Shown: piece after piece, positions 44,173 to 53,229 of the stretch | Position numbering within the stretch: the stretch's first letter is position 1 | Layout: each line of letters begins with the position of its first letter | Assembly (NCBI RefSeq): GCF_900104095.1 | Contig: NZ_FNJO01000010.1 | Span: forward strand, 82,231-146,230 | DNA from: Ralstonia sp. 25mfcol4.1 | GTDB lineage: Bacteria > Pseudomonadota > Gammaproteobacteria > Burkholderiales > Burkholderiaceae | DNA: 64,000 bases | Direction: 5' to 3' | Notes under the pieces: model-generated | Seen by the model: the letters and a program-made list of their open reading frames with translations, nothing else | What the model was told of the DNA's origin: nothing | Databases searched by the model: none | Made by a program: the position numbers and the translations under genes

Positions 44173-44697
44173 TCAAAAGCGCACCGTCGCCATGCGCAAA
44201 TGATGGAGCAGCGCCACGCTGTGCTGCCCGTAAAACCACAGATCGTCGGAAACCAGAAAGGCGATCAGCCATGAGGCGGCGACGACAAACACGTCACAGC
44301 GCCCGCTTTTCCACCAGTTCAGCGAATGGCGCCCGGCGATCCACGGCACGCCCAGCGGATTCGGCCAGTCGGCCAGCAGGTGCATGACACCGCCGCAGGC
44401 AAAGCCGAATGCCGGCGCCGCCAGCCCATGCGTGCCAAGCGCGTGCCAGGACCACCCCAGAAGGCCGATCCATGCGACGCCCCAATGCGTCCAGGACCGG
44501 TGGGTAATCCAAAGGCGCCGCGACCTTGACCACCAGGCAACTTCCAGCCAGTCGGGCGCCGTGCTGCCGCACAACGCGGCCACGAAACCGAGCCCGCCCG
44601 CCCAATACCACCCCTCCCCGCCATGCTTGGCGATGACGGCAACGGCGATAACGGCCGCCGCCCATCCGGTGGCGTGATGTGCCTTGTTTGAAGCCAT
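44173..44697 (-). CDS. YdjM-like (DUF457) membrane-bound metal-dependent hydrolase
   Basis: A 174-residue membrane protein with four helices and the DUF457 pattern of conserved His/Asp: HHATGWAAAV near the N-terminus, STAPDWLEVAWW, THRSWTHWGVAW and HLLADWPNPLGVPW. These would bind metal at the membrane face. E. coli YdjM is LexA-controlled, but I see no LexA box here. It is convergent with the acyltransferase gene. Function is not established. Confidence 0.85.
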   Translation of the reverse strand: MASNKAHHATGWAAAVIAVAVIAKHGGEGWYWAGGLGFVAALCGSTAPDWLEVAWWSRSRRLWITHRSWTHWGVAWIGLLGWSWHALGTHGLAAPAFGFACGGVMHLLADWPNPLGVPWIAGRHSLNWWKSGRCDVFVVAASWLIAFLVSDDLWFYGQHSVALLHHLRMATVRF

Positions 44698-44902
44698 GGT
44701 GAAGCGATGCGTCGTCGGCGGCAGTGGTCAGGGGGGCGCAATCTTGGCAGATGTCCATGGGAAACGCCAGCGATGCAGGCAAGGCCCGCCCTGATTGTCT
44801 TGACCAGCGAGCAACCAGGCCCGGCGATCGTAGGACCTTGGTCCAATGGAACACGCCGCTTGATCGGACTACCGTGAGCAGACCCTACCCTGGAGCCCAA
44901 GC

Positions 44903-45169
44903 ATGAAGCCCATCGTGATTCTGACCAGTGCCGTCCTCGCCCTGTCTGCCCTGCCCGCCATGGGTCAATCGGCAAGCGGGCCGAAAGCCCAGCCACCCAG
45001 CGACGAGATTGTCCATATGCGGCAGGAAATCGCCGCCGCACGCAAGACATACGACACCAAGGTCGCCGAGGCAAAGAAGGTCTACAACGAGGCAAAGGCC
45101 GCGGCGGCCAAGGAACGTGATACGGCGATTGCCGCCGCGCGCGCCACGGCAAATCAGAAGAAGTCCTAG
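44903..45169 (+). CDS. Small exported Ala/Lys-rich coiled-coil protein
   Basis: An 88-residue ORF with a clean Sec signal (MKPIVILTSAVLALSALPAMGQS). The mature protein is one long charged helix with Ala, Lys and Glu heptads (AAARKTYDTKVAEAKKVYNEAKAAAAKERD), so probably a periplasmic coiled coil. TGGAG is seven to nine bases before the ATG. I do not recognise the family. It sits alone, followed by a strong GC hairpin. The signal peptide and typical third-base GC argue that it is real. Confidence 0.75.
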   Translation: MKPIVILTSAVLALSALPAMGQSASGPKAQPPSDEIVHMRQEIAAARKTYDTKVAEAKKVYNEAKAAAAKERDTAIAAARATANQKKS

Positions 45170-45187
45170 CCCCAGCGCATCCCTGGT

Positions 45188-45216
45188 GGCGCGCCCGGTC
45201 TCCGGCCGGCGCGCCC
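45188..45216 (+). terminator. Strong GC hairpin after the small exported protein
   Basis: Two copies of GGCGCGCCC (45188-45196, 45208-45216) are each palindromic and pair with each other. They lie 19 bases after the stop codon. No T-run follows, so it may be a Rho-dependent or mRNA-stabilising structure instead of a classic terminator. Confidence 0.4.
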
Positions 45217-45468
45217 ACATCCCGCGCAGGGCATCGTCCGTGACGCCATGCCGATCCGCGACGATCTGAGCCGAAACCCTGCGTAAGTCCGGCCGGATTC
45301 ACCAGCGACATCCCCGCCCCCCTTCGAACCAACGTGTCGATGCGCCGATGTGCCGCCAGCCGGTACAATCGCCCGGCGGCTATCGCAGCACTCGCTCCCC
45401 ACCAACAAGATCCATCGCCTGTCCGGCTGGCAACGCGGCCCGCATCGTGCCGCTGCGCCAGTATTTCC

Positions 45469-46362
45469 ATGAGAACAACCCGCATCGATTCCACCACGCT
45501 GTTCCTGCTGACGTTTCCGCCGCTGGCCTGGGCCGGGAATGCCATTGTCGGGCGCCTGGCAGCCGGCAGCGTGCCGCCGATCACGCTGAATCTTGTGCGC
45601 TGGCTCATTGCGGGCCTGCTGCTGGCACCCTACGCGTGGCCAGGCGTGATAGCCCATCGCGCGTCTCTATGGCGGCACGCGGGCATGCTGGCCGCCATGG
45701 GCGTACTGTCGATCGCCAGCTACAACGCGTTCCAGTACCTGGCGCTGACCACCTCCACGCCGATCAACGTCACCCTGATCGGCGCATCGACGCCGCTCTT
45801 CCTGCTGGTGATCGGCGCCTGCTTCTTCCGGGAACGACTGCGGACGTGGCACGTGGCCGGCGCCCTGCTGTGCCTGGTGGGCGTGTCGTTCGTATTGATG
45901 CGTGGCGAGCCGGCCCGGCTGGCCCAGATGGAATTCGTCGCGGGCGATCTGTTCATGCTGGCCGCAACGATTGCGTGGAGCATCTATACCTGGCTGCTCC
46001 GCAAGCATCGCCCCGACCTTCCGCTGCAGGTATTGCTGTTTGCCCAGATCGTAGCCGGGGTCATCGCCAGCCTTCCGCTGGCCGCGTGGGAAATTGGCAC
46101 GCTCGGCCAGCCGCTGCAATGGCGCAGCAAGATCGGCTGGATCCTGCTCTATGTGGGCACCGTGCCGTCGTTGCTGGCGTACTTTGCGTGGGATCGCGCC
46201 ATTGCGCGCGCCGGAGCCCAGTTGCCAGTGTTCTTCATCACGCTGACACCGCTGTTTGCCGCCGTGCTGTCGACCGTGCTGCTGGGTGATTCCCCGCATT
46301 GGTATCACGCCGTCGGCCTGGTCTGCATTGGCGCCGGCATCTGGCTGGCCCAGCGCCGCTAG
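45469..46362 (+). CDS. EamA-family drug/metabolite exporter
   Basis: A 297-residue DMT-superfamily transporter with ten helices in two EamA repeats (FPPLAWAGNAIVGRLAAG at the start; LAATIAWSIYTWLLRK at the start of the second repeat). It would export a small metabolite such as an amino acid. The ATG at 45469 fits the family start; the 45 residues that an upstream frame would add are Arg/Ser-rich and rejected. The gap before it (~300 bases) holds only the GC hairpin. No gene symbol can be given. Confidence 0.9.
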   Translation: MRTTRIDSTTLFLLTFPPLAWAGNAIVGRLAAGSVPPITLNLVRWLIAGLLLAPYAWPGVIAHRASLWRHAGMLAAMGVLSIASYNAFQYLALTTSTPINVTLIGASTPLFLLVIGACFFRERLRTWHVAGALLCLVGVSFVLMRGEPARLAQMEFVAGDLFMLAATIAWSIYTWLLRKHRPDLPLQVLLFAQIVAGVIASLPLAAWEIGTLGQPLQWRSKIGWILLYVGTVPSLLAYFAWDRAIARAGAQLPVFFITLTPLFAAVLSTVLLGDSPHWYHAVGLVCIGAGIWLAQRR

Positions 46363-46373
46363 GCCGCACGCAC

Positions 46374-46399
46374 AAAAAAGCCCAGCCGGAAGGCTGGGC
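46374..46399 (-). terminator. Rho-independent terminator of the epoxide hydrolase gene
   Basis: On the minus strand a perfect 8-base stem GCCCAGCC / GGCTGGGC with a TTCC loop (46399-46380) is followed by six T. It lies ~34 bases past the stop at 46433. Confidence 0.85.
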
Positions 46400-46432
46400 C
46401 AAAAAGCGGGTCAAGGCCGGCGCAGCATCGCT

Positions 46433-47770
46433 TTACCGCACCGGTTTGAACGCCGCCCGGAGTTCCTCCGCAAACAGCTGAGGCTGTTCCCACGCCGCGA
46501 AATGGCCACCCTTGGCCACCGCGTGGTAGTAGTACAGCGACGGGTATGCCTGCTTGCTCCAGCTTTCAGGCGCCTGGTAGATCTCGTGCGGGAACACGCT
46601 GATGGCCACCGGCACCTTGATGTCGCGCGTCTTCTGCGTCTCGGCGCTGAAGTTGTTATTGTTGTTCTCCCAGTAGAAGCGCGACGACGACGCGCCGGTA
46701 TTGGTCAGCCAGTAGAGCGTGATGTCGTTCAGGATGGCGTCGCGCGACAGCACGCGCTCGGGCACGCCGCCGCTGTCGCTCCATTCGGCGATCTTCTCGT
46801 ACGTGAACGATGCAAGGCCCACTGGCGAATCCGACAGCGAGTAGCCGATGGTCTGCGGACGCGTGACCATCATCGCGCCATAGGCCGCATTGCGGCCGAA
46901 GAAGCTGCTCAGCGACTGGTAGGCCCGGCGCTCCGGATCGGTCAGCTCGGAGGGCGCCGCATCGCCGGCCAGGATCGACTTCATCAGCGGGCCCGGCACC
47001 GTGGCAGGCATGTTCAGGTGGATGGCCTTGAGTCCCGGCGGCGCCTGGCGGGCGAGCGCGTCGGAAATGACCGATCCATGGTCGCCGCCCTGCGACACGT
47101 AGTGCGTATAGCCCAGCCGCTTCATCAGGGTGTCCCAGGCTCGCGCCGTACGATCCGGGCCCCAGCCCAGTTCCGCCGGCCGCCCTGAGAATCCGTAGCC
47201 GGGAATCGACGGAATGATCACGTCGAACGCATCTTCGGCGCGGCCGCCATACGCGGTGGGATCAGTCAGCGGGCCGATCGTCTTGGTGAACTCGAAGACC
47301 GAACCCGGCCAGCCGTGGGTCAGGATCAGCGGCAGCGCATGCGGATGGCGCGACTTCACGTGGATGAAATGGATGTCCAGCCCATCGATCTTCGTCACGA
47401 ACTGCGGCAACGCATTGAGCTGCGCCTCGGCCTTGCGCCAGTCGTACTGGGAGCCCCAGTACTTGACCAGTTCCTGCACACGTGCGGTCTGGATGCCCTG
47501 GGAATCGTCGCTGACGGTTTCCTTGTCGGGCCAGCGCGTGGCGGCGATGCGGCGGCGCAGGTCGTCCAACTGGGCCTGCGGCACATGCACGTGGAACGGG
47601 CGGATGCTCTCGTCGGCGTTGGCCTGGGCGGCGTTGGCCTTCGCCGTGGGAGCGGCGTCCGCGGCCTTGGCAGGCTGCAGGTAGCCGGCGAAGGCGATGG
47701 CCGCCAATGCGGCCGCAGTGGCAACGGTCCGGCGGGCCGTCGGGAAATCTCGGGTCAAGGCATGCGACAT
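46433..47770 (-). CDS. Exported epoxide hydrolase (EHN domain, alpha/beta hydrolase)
   Basis: A 445-residue protein. An N-terminal Tat/Sec-like signal (TARRTVATAAALAAIAFAGYLQPAKA) is followed by the epoxide hydrolase N-terminal domain (RPFHVHVPQAQLDDLRRRIAATRWP). The alpha/beta fold has the oxyanion motif HGWPGS, the nucleophile Asp in SQGGDHGS and the catalytic His in KGGHFAAWEQP. It opens epoxides to diols in the periplasm. The ATG at 47770 has AGGAGA about six bases upstream. A perfect 10-base hairpin lies just before the binding site. Terminated by the hairpin at 46.38 kb. Substrate unknown. Confidence 0.93.
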   Translation of the reverse strand: MSHALTRDFPTARRTVATAAALAAIAFAGYLQPAKAADAAPTAKANAAQANADESIRPFHVHVPQAQLDDLRRRIAATRWPDKETVSDDSQGIQTARVQELVKYWGSQYDWRKAEAQLNALPQFVTKIDGLDIHFIHVKSRHPHALPLILTHGWPGSVFEFTKTIGPLTDPTAYGGRAEDAFDVIIPSIPGYGFSGRPAELGWGPDRTARAWDTLMKRLGYTHYVSQGGDHGSVISDALARQAPPGLKAIHLNMPATVPGPLMKSILAGDAAPSELTDPERRAYQSLSSFFGRNAAYGAMMVTRPQTIGYSLSDSPVGLASFTYEKIAEWSDSGGVPERVLSRDAILNDITLYWLTNTGASSSRFYWENNNNNFSAETQKTRDIKVPVAISVFPHEIYQAPESWSKQAYPSLYYYHAVAKGGHFAAWEQPQLFAEELRAAFKPVR

Positions 47771-47794
47771 GATGGTTCTCCTGGTGGGCGCCGC

Positions 47795-47818
47795 CTCTTG
47801 CCTGACGGCAGGCAAGAG
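47795..47818 (-). promoter_or_regulatory. Perfect 10-base hairpin upstream of epoxide hydrolase
   Basis: CTCTTGCCTG and CAGGCAAGAG pair exactly around ACGG. It is 25 bases before the start codon. It could be an operator or an mRNA structure acting on translation. Confidence 0.45.
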
Positions 47819-48229
47819 CAGCGGGCGTGAACGAACCATCGAAGTCTAGAAATCGAATGCACGCGTTAGATGTCGGCCCAGGCACGCTTTTGGATCGCCA
47901 TGTATCGCCTGGCCCCGGCGATACAAGAGGATACACATCGCGCAGCGTGTCCGACGCTCCGTAACGCTGGAACTGCAATCGGCGATCGCCGGCGTGCTCG
48001 GCGTTTTCCATAGCGACGTGCAATGGCGAAGAATGCTGCCAATGCCAGTACGTGGGTGGAGCGGCCCCAGGGGGGCGATTCGGCGTGCGAGGACCGGCGG
48101 GCTTGCAGCCAGCCGACCCGGATCCACTGTCATGGCGCCGACGCAATGACCTGCGCGGCGTACAGGCGCCGCGAGTTCGCACGCCTTGAGCCGATGGAGG
48201 AAGGGGCGGACCTGCCGGCCCGCCGAAGA
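47819..48229. other. Gene-free interval
   Basis: Roughly 410 bases between the epoxide hydrolase leader and the response regulator stop. Short open frames exist on both strands but none has a binding site or recognisable protein. It probably carries the hydrolase promoter; no clear -35/-10 pair was found. Confidence 0.4.
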
Positions 48230-48892
48230 TCACGTCACGCCCTGGCCCGCCAGGGCTTGCATCATCCGGACGACTTCCGCGACGGAGCGCGCGTTCATCT
48301 TGCGCATGGCGTGCCCGCGATAGATCTTCGCGGTGATCTCGGCCACGCCCATGGCGGCGGCGATCTGCTTGTTCATCAGGCCGGTCACCAGGTGACGCAG
48401 CACCTCGCGCTCGCGCTCGGTCAGCGTCTCCCAGTTGGCGCGCAGACCGCGCAGCGACTGCTCGGTCTCCAGCCGCTTCATGTCGCGGTCCAGCGCCGCG
48501 ATCACGGCGTCGATCATCTCCTGGTCGCGGAACGGCTTGGCCAGGAAATCGACCGCCCCGGCCTTCATCGCGGCGACGGTCATGCGGATGTCGCCGTGGC
48601 CGCTCATGAAGATGATGGGCATGTGCGGCAGGCCCTTGTCCACCACCGACTTCTGGAAGGCCAGGCCACTCTGCCCGCGCAGCCGCACGTCCAGCACCAG
48701 GCACGCCGGACCTTCGGCTTCGGGGGCGCGCAGGAATTCCTCGACCGATGAGAAAGTCCGGACCCGCAGATCGATCGATTCCAGCAGGCCGACCAGCGCG
48801 CCGCGCACCAGTTCGTCGTCGTCCACCACATGGACGGTGCCTTCCACGCAATCCAGCGCATCCGACTGGGGGCCGAGGTCAATGGTGGACAT
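48230..48892 (-). CDS. FixJ/NarL-type response regulator encoded in the molybdo-hydroxylase operon
   Basis: A 220-residue two-component regulator. The receiver has acidic VVDDDE, phospho-Asp in CLVLDVRLRG, Thr/Ser in FMSGHGD and Lys in LAKPFRD. The C-terminal LuxR-type helix-turn-helix (LTEREREVLRHLVTGLMNKQIA...KIYRGHAMRKMNA) is of the FixJ type. The ATG at 48892 has AGGAGG seven bases upstream, and it lies inside the end of the Mo-subunit gene (14-base overlap), so the two are translationally coupled. The divergent soluble kinase at 53.6 kb is the likely partner. An earlier start at 48922 is possible but lacks a site. Confidence 0.93.
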   Translation of the reverse strand: MSTIDLGPQSDALDCVEGTVHVVDDDELVRGALVGLLESIDLRVRTFSSVEEFLRAPEAEGPACLVLDVRLRGQSGLAFQKSVVDKGLPHMPIIFMSGHGDIRMTVAAMKAGAVDFLAKPFRDQEMIDAVIAALDRDMKRLETEQSLRGLRANWETLTEREREVLRHLVTGLMNKQIAAAMGVAEITAKIYRGHAMRKMNARSVAEVVRMMQALAGQGVT

Positions 48893-51713
48893 GGTCGCCC
48901 CTCCTGGCGCGTACGCCGTCAATCATGGCAGCGGCCAGCGCGCGCCGCACCACGTCGGGCGAGGCCGGCGCCTGCCGGATGCGCACGCCGATGGCATCGT
49001 GGATGGCGTTCAGGATGGCGGCCCCGGTGGGCACCAGCGCCGGTTCGCCGATCCCCTTGGCACCATACGGCCCCAGCGCCGTGGGCGCCTCGATGAAGAT
49101 CGCCCGCACCTCGGGCATGTCGTGCACGGTCGGGATCAGGTAGTCGTGCAGGTTGTTGTGCTTGCCGGGATGGTATTTCTCCATCAGCGCCAGCCCCACA
49201 CCCTGCGCCACCGCGCCTTCGACCTGTCCTTCCAGCAGTGTCGGATTGACCATGCGGCCCACGTCATGCGCGGCCACCACCTTCAGCACCCGCACGCGCC
49301 CGCTTTCGCAATCGACCAGCACCTCCGCCATCTGCGCGCCGAAGGCATAGGTGGCATAAGGATTGCCCTGGCCCGCGCCGTCCAGCGCCGTGATCGGCGG
49401 ATCGAAACTTTCCTCGGCGGCCACGGCGTAGCCGTGTGCGTCCGCCGGCCGTGCGCGCAGGTCCAGCGGACGGCCATCGACGCGCAGCCCGTCTGCGTGG
49501 GCGGAAATCGTGGCATCGGCAGGGGCGTTCGCAAGCTGCAGCAACTGCTGACGTAGCGCCGTGCCCGCCAGGAACGCGGCGCGGCCCGTGATGAACGTCT
49601 GCCGCGATGCCGACGTGCGGCCGCAGTCCGGCGTCAGGAACGTGTCCGGGCCGACGATGTGCAGCCGGTCCACCGGCACGCCAAGTGCATCGGCCGCGAT
49701 CTGCGGAATCACGGTGTTGGCCCCCTGCCCGGCATCGACCGCGCCCTGGTGCAGCACGATGGTGCCGTCGGGGCGCACGCCGAATCGCACCGTGGACGGA
49801 TTCGGCAACGCCGTGTTCCCGCACCCGTAGAAGAACGCGGCGATGCCCACGCCGTACCGAAGCGGTCCGGGTGACGACGCATTGAGCGTGGCAACGCGCG
49901 CGCGCGCTTCGCGCCATGCCGGGCGCAGCGCATCCAGGCATTCGACAAGCCCGACGCTCTGGTCCAGCACCTGCCCCGTCGGCAGAGAATCGCCAGCGCG
50001 CAGCGCGTTCATCGCACGGAATTCCAGCGGGTCGATGCCGGCCTGGTGCGCCAGTTCGTCGATCAGCTGTTCCTGCGACATCATGGTCTGCGGCACGCCA
50101 AAGCCCCGGAACGCCCCGGCTGGCGTGATATGCGTATGGACGGCGCGCGAGTGGGCCCGGTAGTGCGGAACGACATACGGGCCGCCAGCGTGCACCGGCA
50201 CCCGGTTGGCCACGGCGGTGCCCCACGACGCAAATGCGCCGGTGTTGTAGTCGCCCTCGAACTCCACCGCGCACAGGCGCCCGTCGGCATCGGCCGCCAT
50301 CGTCGATACGATCCGGGCCGGATGCCGCTTGGTGGAAGTCGCCATCGATTCCTCGCGCGAGAACACCATGCCGACCGGGCCATCCACATGCCAGGCGGCG
50401 AGCGCCAGCCATGGCTGGACGCTCATGTCGAGCTTGCCGCCGAACCCGCCGCCCACGGCGGTGGCTACGACGCGCACCCGTTCCGGCGCCACATCGAGGA
50501 TACGGGCCAGATCCGCACGATGCGGATGCGGTGCCTGCGTGGACGAATGGATCTCCACCCTGTCGCCCACGCGCTGCGCCCAGCCGGCTTCCGGCTCCAG
50601 GTAGGCATGCTCGACGAAACTGGACGTAAACGTGGCGCTGGCGACGTAGCGCGCATCCCGGAGCGCGGCGGCCGCGTCGCCGCGGTGTACCAGCCCTTCG
50701 ATCAGGATATTGTCAGGTCGTCCCGGATGCAGCACCGGCCTGCCGTCCTGCGTGGCGTCCTCCACGGTCAGCACTGGCGTCAGCGGCTCCCAGGTCACCG
50801 GAAAACCCTGCAGGTCCAGCGCAGTGATGGCCTCGCGCTCGCCGACGATCAGGGCGACGGCTTCCAGATAGTGCCGCGTCTCGTGGACCGCCAGCACGGG
50901 CTGGTCCGCGTAAGGCGTGGCCACGCCATGGAGATTCAGCCCCGGCACATCGGCATGCGTCAGTACGCGTTTCACGCCGGGATGCGCCGCGCGCCAGGCA
51001 TCGAGATCGCCAAAAGCAAAGCGCGCGCGATGATGCGGGCTGCGCACCGCGCGTAGCACCAGGCTGCCGACTGGCCACCCGTCGGCGCCAAAGTGCTGGC
51101 TGCCGTCGACCTTCTCCGGACCATCGAGCCGGGTCAGCGGCACCCCCACTGCCGGACCCTGGCCGGGCGGGAAGGTGCAGGGCCGGGCGGCGGCGCCGCA
51201 TCCCACCTCGGTCACGGCGTCGACGATCTTCTGGTAGCCCGTGCAACGGCACAGTACGCCGTCGATGGCGTCGCGCGCGCTCGCGCGGTCCGTGACGCGG
51301 CCGGCGTCGATGGCGGCCGCCGACGCCAGCAGCATGCCAGGCGTGCAGAAGCCGCATTGCACGGCCTGATGCGCAAGAAATGCCTGCTGCAGGCGGCCGC
51401 CACATTGCGTGCCCTCGGCGAGGCCTTCGACGGTCACCACGCTACGGCCGGCCACCTGTGCCACCGGCACCAGGCAGGCATAGCGCGGCTCGCCATCCAC
51501 CAGGACGGTACAGCTGCCGCAGTCGCCCTGACGGCAGCCTTCCTTGGTGCCGAACTGGCGCAGGTCGGCGCGCAGGTGGTCGAGCAGCCGCAGCGATGCG
51601 TCTGCCGGCAAGGGATGCCAAACACCATTGAGCGCGAAGCCCTCGGCCTCCGGCGGAAGATCCGATTCGCCCGCCGCGACCGCGCCGGTTTCTTCCAACG
51701 ACGGAATCGTCAT
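48879..51713 (-). CDS. Molybdenum hydroxylase, fused 2Fe-2S and Mo-cofactor subunits (xanthine-oxidase family)
   Basis: A 944-residue fusion. Residues ~20-165 hold two 2Fe-2S clusters: the plant-type one in GCRQGDCGSC with a later Cys, and the helical one in QCGFCTPGM and LCRCTGYQ. The Mo-cofactor part (from ~190) shows VGGGFGGKLD, AGAFRGFGVPQ and, near the end, the catalytic Glu in GAKGIGEPALVPTGAA. It hydroxylates an N-heterocycle or aldehyde with water-derived oxygen and passes electrons to the FAD subunit. The order 2Fe-2S then Mo recalls Desulfovibrio aldehyde oxidoreductase, though that lacks a partner FAD protein. Overlaps the FAD gene in ATGA. Substrate unknown. Confidence 0.93.
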   Translation of the reverse strand: MTIPSLEETGAVAAGESDLPPEAEGFALNGVWHPLPADASLRLLDHLRADLRQFGTKEGCRQGDCGSCTVLVDGEPRYACLVPVAQVAGRSVVTVEGLAEGTQCGGRLQQAFLAHQAVQCGFCTPGMLLASAAAIDAGRVTDRASARDAIDGVLCRCTGYQKIVDAVTEVGCGAAARPCTFPPGQGPAVGVPLTRLDGPEKVDGSQHFGADGWPVGSLVLRAVRSPHHRARFAFGDLDAWRAAHPGVKRVLTHADVPGLNLHGVATPYADQPVLAVHETRHYLEAVALIVGEREAITALDLQGFPVTWEPLTPVLTVEDATQDGRPVLHPGRPDNILIEGLVHRGDAAAALRDARYVASATFTSSFVEHAYLEPEAGWAQRVGDRVEIHSSTQAPHPHRADLARILDVAPERVRVVATAVGGGFGGKLDMSVQPWLALAAWHVDGPVGMVFSREESMATSTKRHPARIVSTMAADADGRLCAVEFEGDYNTGAFASWGTAVANRVPVHAGGPYVVPHYRAHSRAVHTHITPAGAFRGFGVPQTMMSQEQLIDELAHQAGIDPLEFRAMNALRAGDSLPTGQVLDQSVGLVECLDALRPAWREARARVATLNASSPGPLRYGVGIAAFFYGCGNTALPNPSTVRFGVRPDGTIVLHQGAVDAGQGANTVIPQIAADALGVPVDRLHIVGPDTFLTPDCGRTSASRQTFITGRAAFLAGTALRQQLLQLANAPADATISAHADGLRVDGRPLDLRARPADAHGYAVAAEESFDPPITALDGAGQGNPYATYAFGAQMAEVLVDCESGRVRVLKVVAAHDVGRMVNPTLLEGQVEGAVAQGVGLALMEKYHPGKHNNLHDYLIPTVHDMPEVRAIFIEAPTALGPYGAKGIGEPALVPTGAAILNAIHDAIGVRIRQAPASPDVVRRALAAAMIDGVRARRGDHVHH

Positions 51714-52543
51714 GCTGGCTCTCCGATGCAATGGCCTGCCGCCCGCGCGATGGCAAGCCGCGCCATATCGATGCGATGAACGGCCGTGGCGCGGCAATCG
51801 TCGATCGGGGACAACCCCGCCAGCGATGCCCGAGCCACTGCGCCGGCAAGTTCGCGCCGGGGCCGGCCAGCCAGCGAGGCCTCCAGCGTGGTCATCCGCA
51901 GCGGCACCGCCGAGGCCCCGCCGACCGCAATGGCGGCGCTGGCCAGCGTATCGTCATCGGCCATGCTTAGGCGGACAGCCGCCGACACCACGGCCAGCGC
52001 CATCCCGTCGCGATTGGTGCATTTCACAAAGGCGGTTCGCTCCCGTTCCGCCGGCTGTGCGAAGGTGACGGCAACCAGCAGCTCGTCGGCCGCCAGCGCG
52101 GTACGGTGACTGCCCAGCGCAAAGTCGCGCAGTGGCAGGCGGCGTACGCCGCGCACGCTGGCCAGTTCCACTTCAGCGTCCAGGGCCAGTAGTGGCGGCA
52201 CGCCGTCTGCCACCGGCGACCCATGGCACAGGTTGCCGCCGAGAGTGCCCTGTATGCGGATCTGCCGCGAACCGACGCCCGCCGCAGCATCGCGCAGCGC
52301 CACGGGCAGCCACGTGCACTGGACGACAGCGTCCCACGTCGTGGCCGCGCCGATCCGGACGATGCCGTCGTGTCGTGCGATGCCGCGCAGTGCATCGATG
52401 CTGCTGATATCCAGCCATTCGTGCCGCCCGGGCACGAGCGCCGGTACGGCAAAGCAGTCCGTCGCGCCGCACAGCACGCGCCGTGGCCGCTCGGCAAGCC
52501 TGGCAAGGGCCGCGTCGATGGTATGGGGGCGAAGGTATTGCAT
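51710..52543 (-). CDS. FAD-binding subunit of the molybdenum hydroxylase (CoxM/XdhB-like)
   Basis: A 277-residue PCMH-type flavoprotein. FAD-binding stretches AGATD-like RVLCGATDCFAVPALVPG near the start and IQGTLGGNLCHGSPVADGVP in the middle are present, and a CO-dehydrogenase flavoprotein C-terminal domain follows. It takes electrons from the 2Fe-2S clusters and gives them to NAD+ or another acceptor. It starts two bases after the TetR stop and overlaps the next gene by four bases, so all are one operon. No separate Mo-cofactor maturation genes are nearby. Confidence 0.93.
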   Translation of the reverse strand: MQYLRPHTIDAALARLAERPRRVLCGATDCFAVPALVPGRHEWLDISSIDALRGIARHDGIVRIGAATTWDAVVQCTWLPVALRDAAAGVGSRQIRIQGTLGGNLCHGSPVADGVPPLLALDAEVELASVRGVRRLPLRDFALGSHRTALAADELLVAVTFAQPAERERTAFVKCTNRDGMALAVVSAAVRLSMADDDTLASAAIAVGGASAVPLRMTTLEASLAGRPRRELAGAVARASLAGLSPIDDCRATAVHRIDMARLAIARAAGHCIGEPA

Positions 52544-52545
52544 GG

Positions 52546-53229
52546 TCAGGCGGGCTGGCTGCTGGCTGGCGTGTCCGCGCGAACCGCGCGCAACACGCTG
52601 TCGATCACAAACGACTCCCAGTGTTGCACGGCCTCGGGAGTATCAAGTTCCTCGCCCAGAAACGCGGACAGCGTGTATCGATTCGACGTATAGAAATACG
52701 CCGGCGAGGCGATCAGCAAAAAGACGTCGCGCGCTTTGAGGTCGGGGCGAAACAGGCCTTGGGCTACGCCGCTGGCCAGGATCTGCTCGATGATCTGCAT
52801 CGCATGGGACGAATATTCGCCCCGCCGATCCGACTTGGATACGTGCCGGCCCTTGTGCAGGTTTTCCGTATTGAGCAGATTGACGAAATCGGGGTTGCGC
52901 CGGTAGTAGTCCATCTTGAAACGGATCACGGTCTTCAACGCTTCCACGGGATCCGACGGATCTGGCACCACCTTCGCCTCGGCCTCGTCCATTCGCCGGT
53001 AGATGCCTTCCAGCACCGCGATGAACAGGCCCTCCTTGCTGCCGTAGTAATAGTAGATCATCCGGTCATAGGACTTCGCCAGACTGGAGATCTTTTCCAC
53101 GCTCCCGCCTTCATAGCCGTAGCGCGCGAAAACCTTGGTCGCCGCACGAAGAATCTTGTCGCGGGTTGCCTGCGCCGCGGCCTCCCGGACCCCGGTACCT
53201 CGCACGGCCTTTTTTGCTGCTTGCGTCAT
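52546..53229 (-). CDS. TetR-family regulator heading the molybdo-hydroxylase operon
   Basis: A 227-residue TetR regulator with helix-turn-helix KILRAATKVFARYGYEGGSVEKISSLAKSYDRMIYYYYGSKEGLF. The C-terminal TetR_C_11-like domain follows. GGAG is seven bases before the ATG at 53229. The downstream FAD gene begins two bases after its stop, so it likely controls this operon and is autoregulated. A palindrome CAATGCATTG (53384-53393) in the upstream gap could be its operator. Confidence 0.92.
   Translation of the reverse strand: MTQAAKKAVRGTGVREAAAQATRDKILRAATKVFARYGYEGGSVEKISSLAKSYDRMIYYYYGSKEGLFIAVLEGIYRRMDEAEAKVVPDPSDPVEALKTVIRFKMDYYRRNPDFVNLLNTENLHKGRHVSKSDRRGEYSSHAMQIIEQILASGVAQGLFRPDLKARDVFLLIASPAYFYTSNRYTLSAFLGEELDTPEAVQHWESFVIDSVLRAVRADTPASSQPA

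Noticed and set aside
44817-44860. GGACC-TT-GGTCC near 44.84 kb as an operator
   Set aside because: Arms are only five bases and no positional or sequence support was found; it may be chance.
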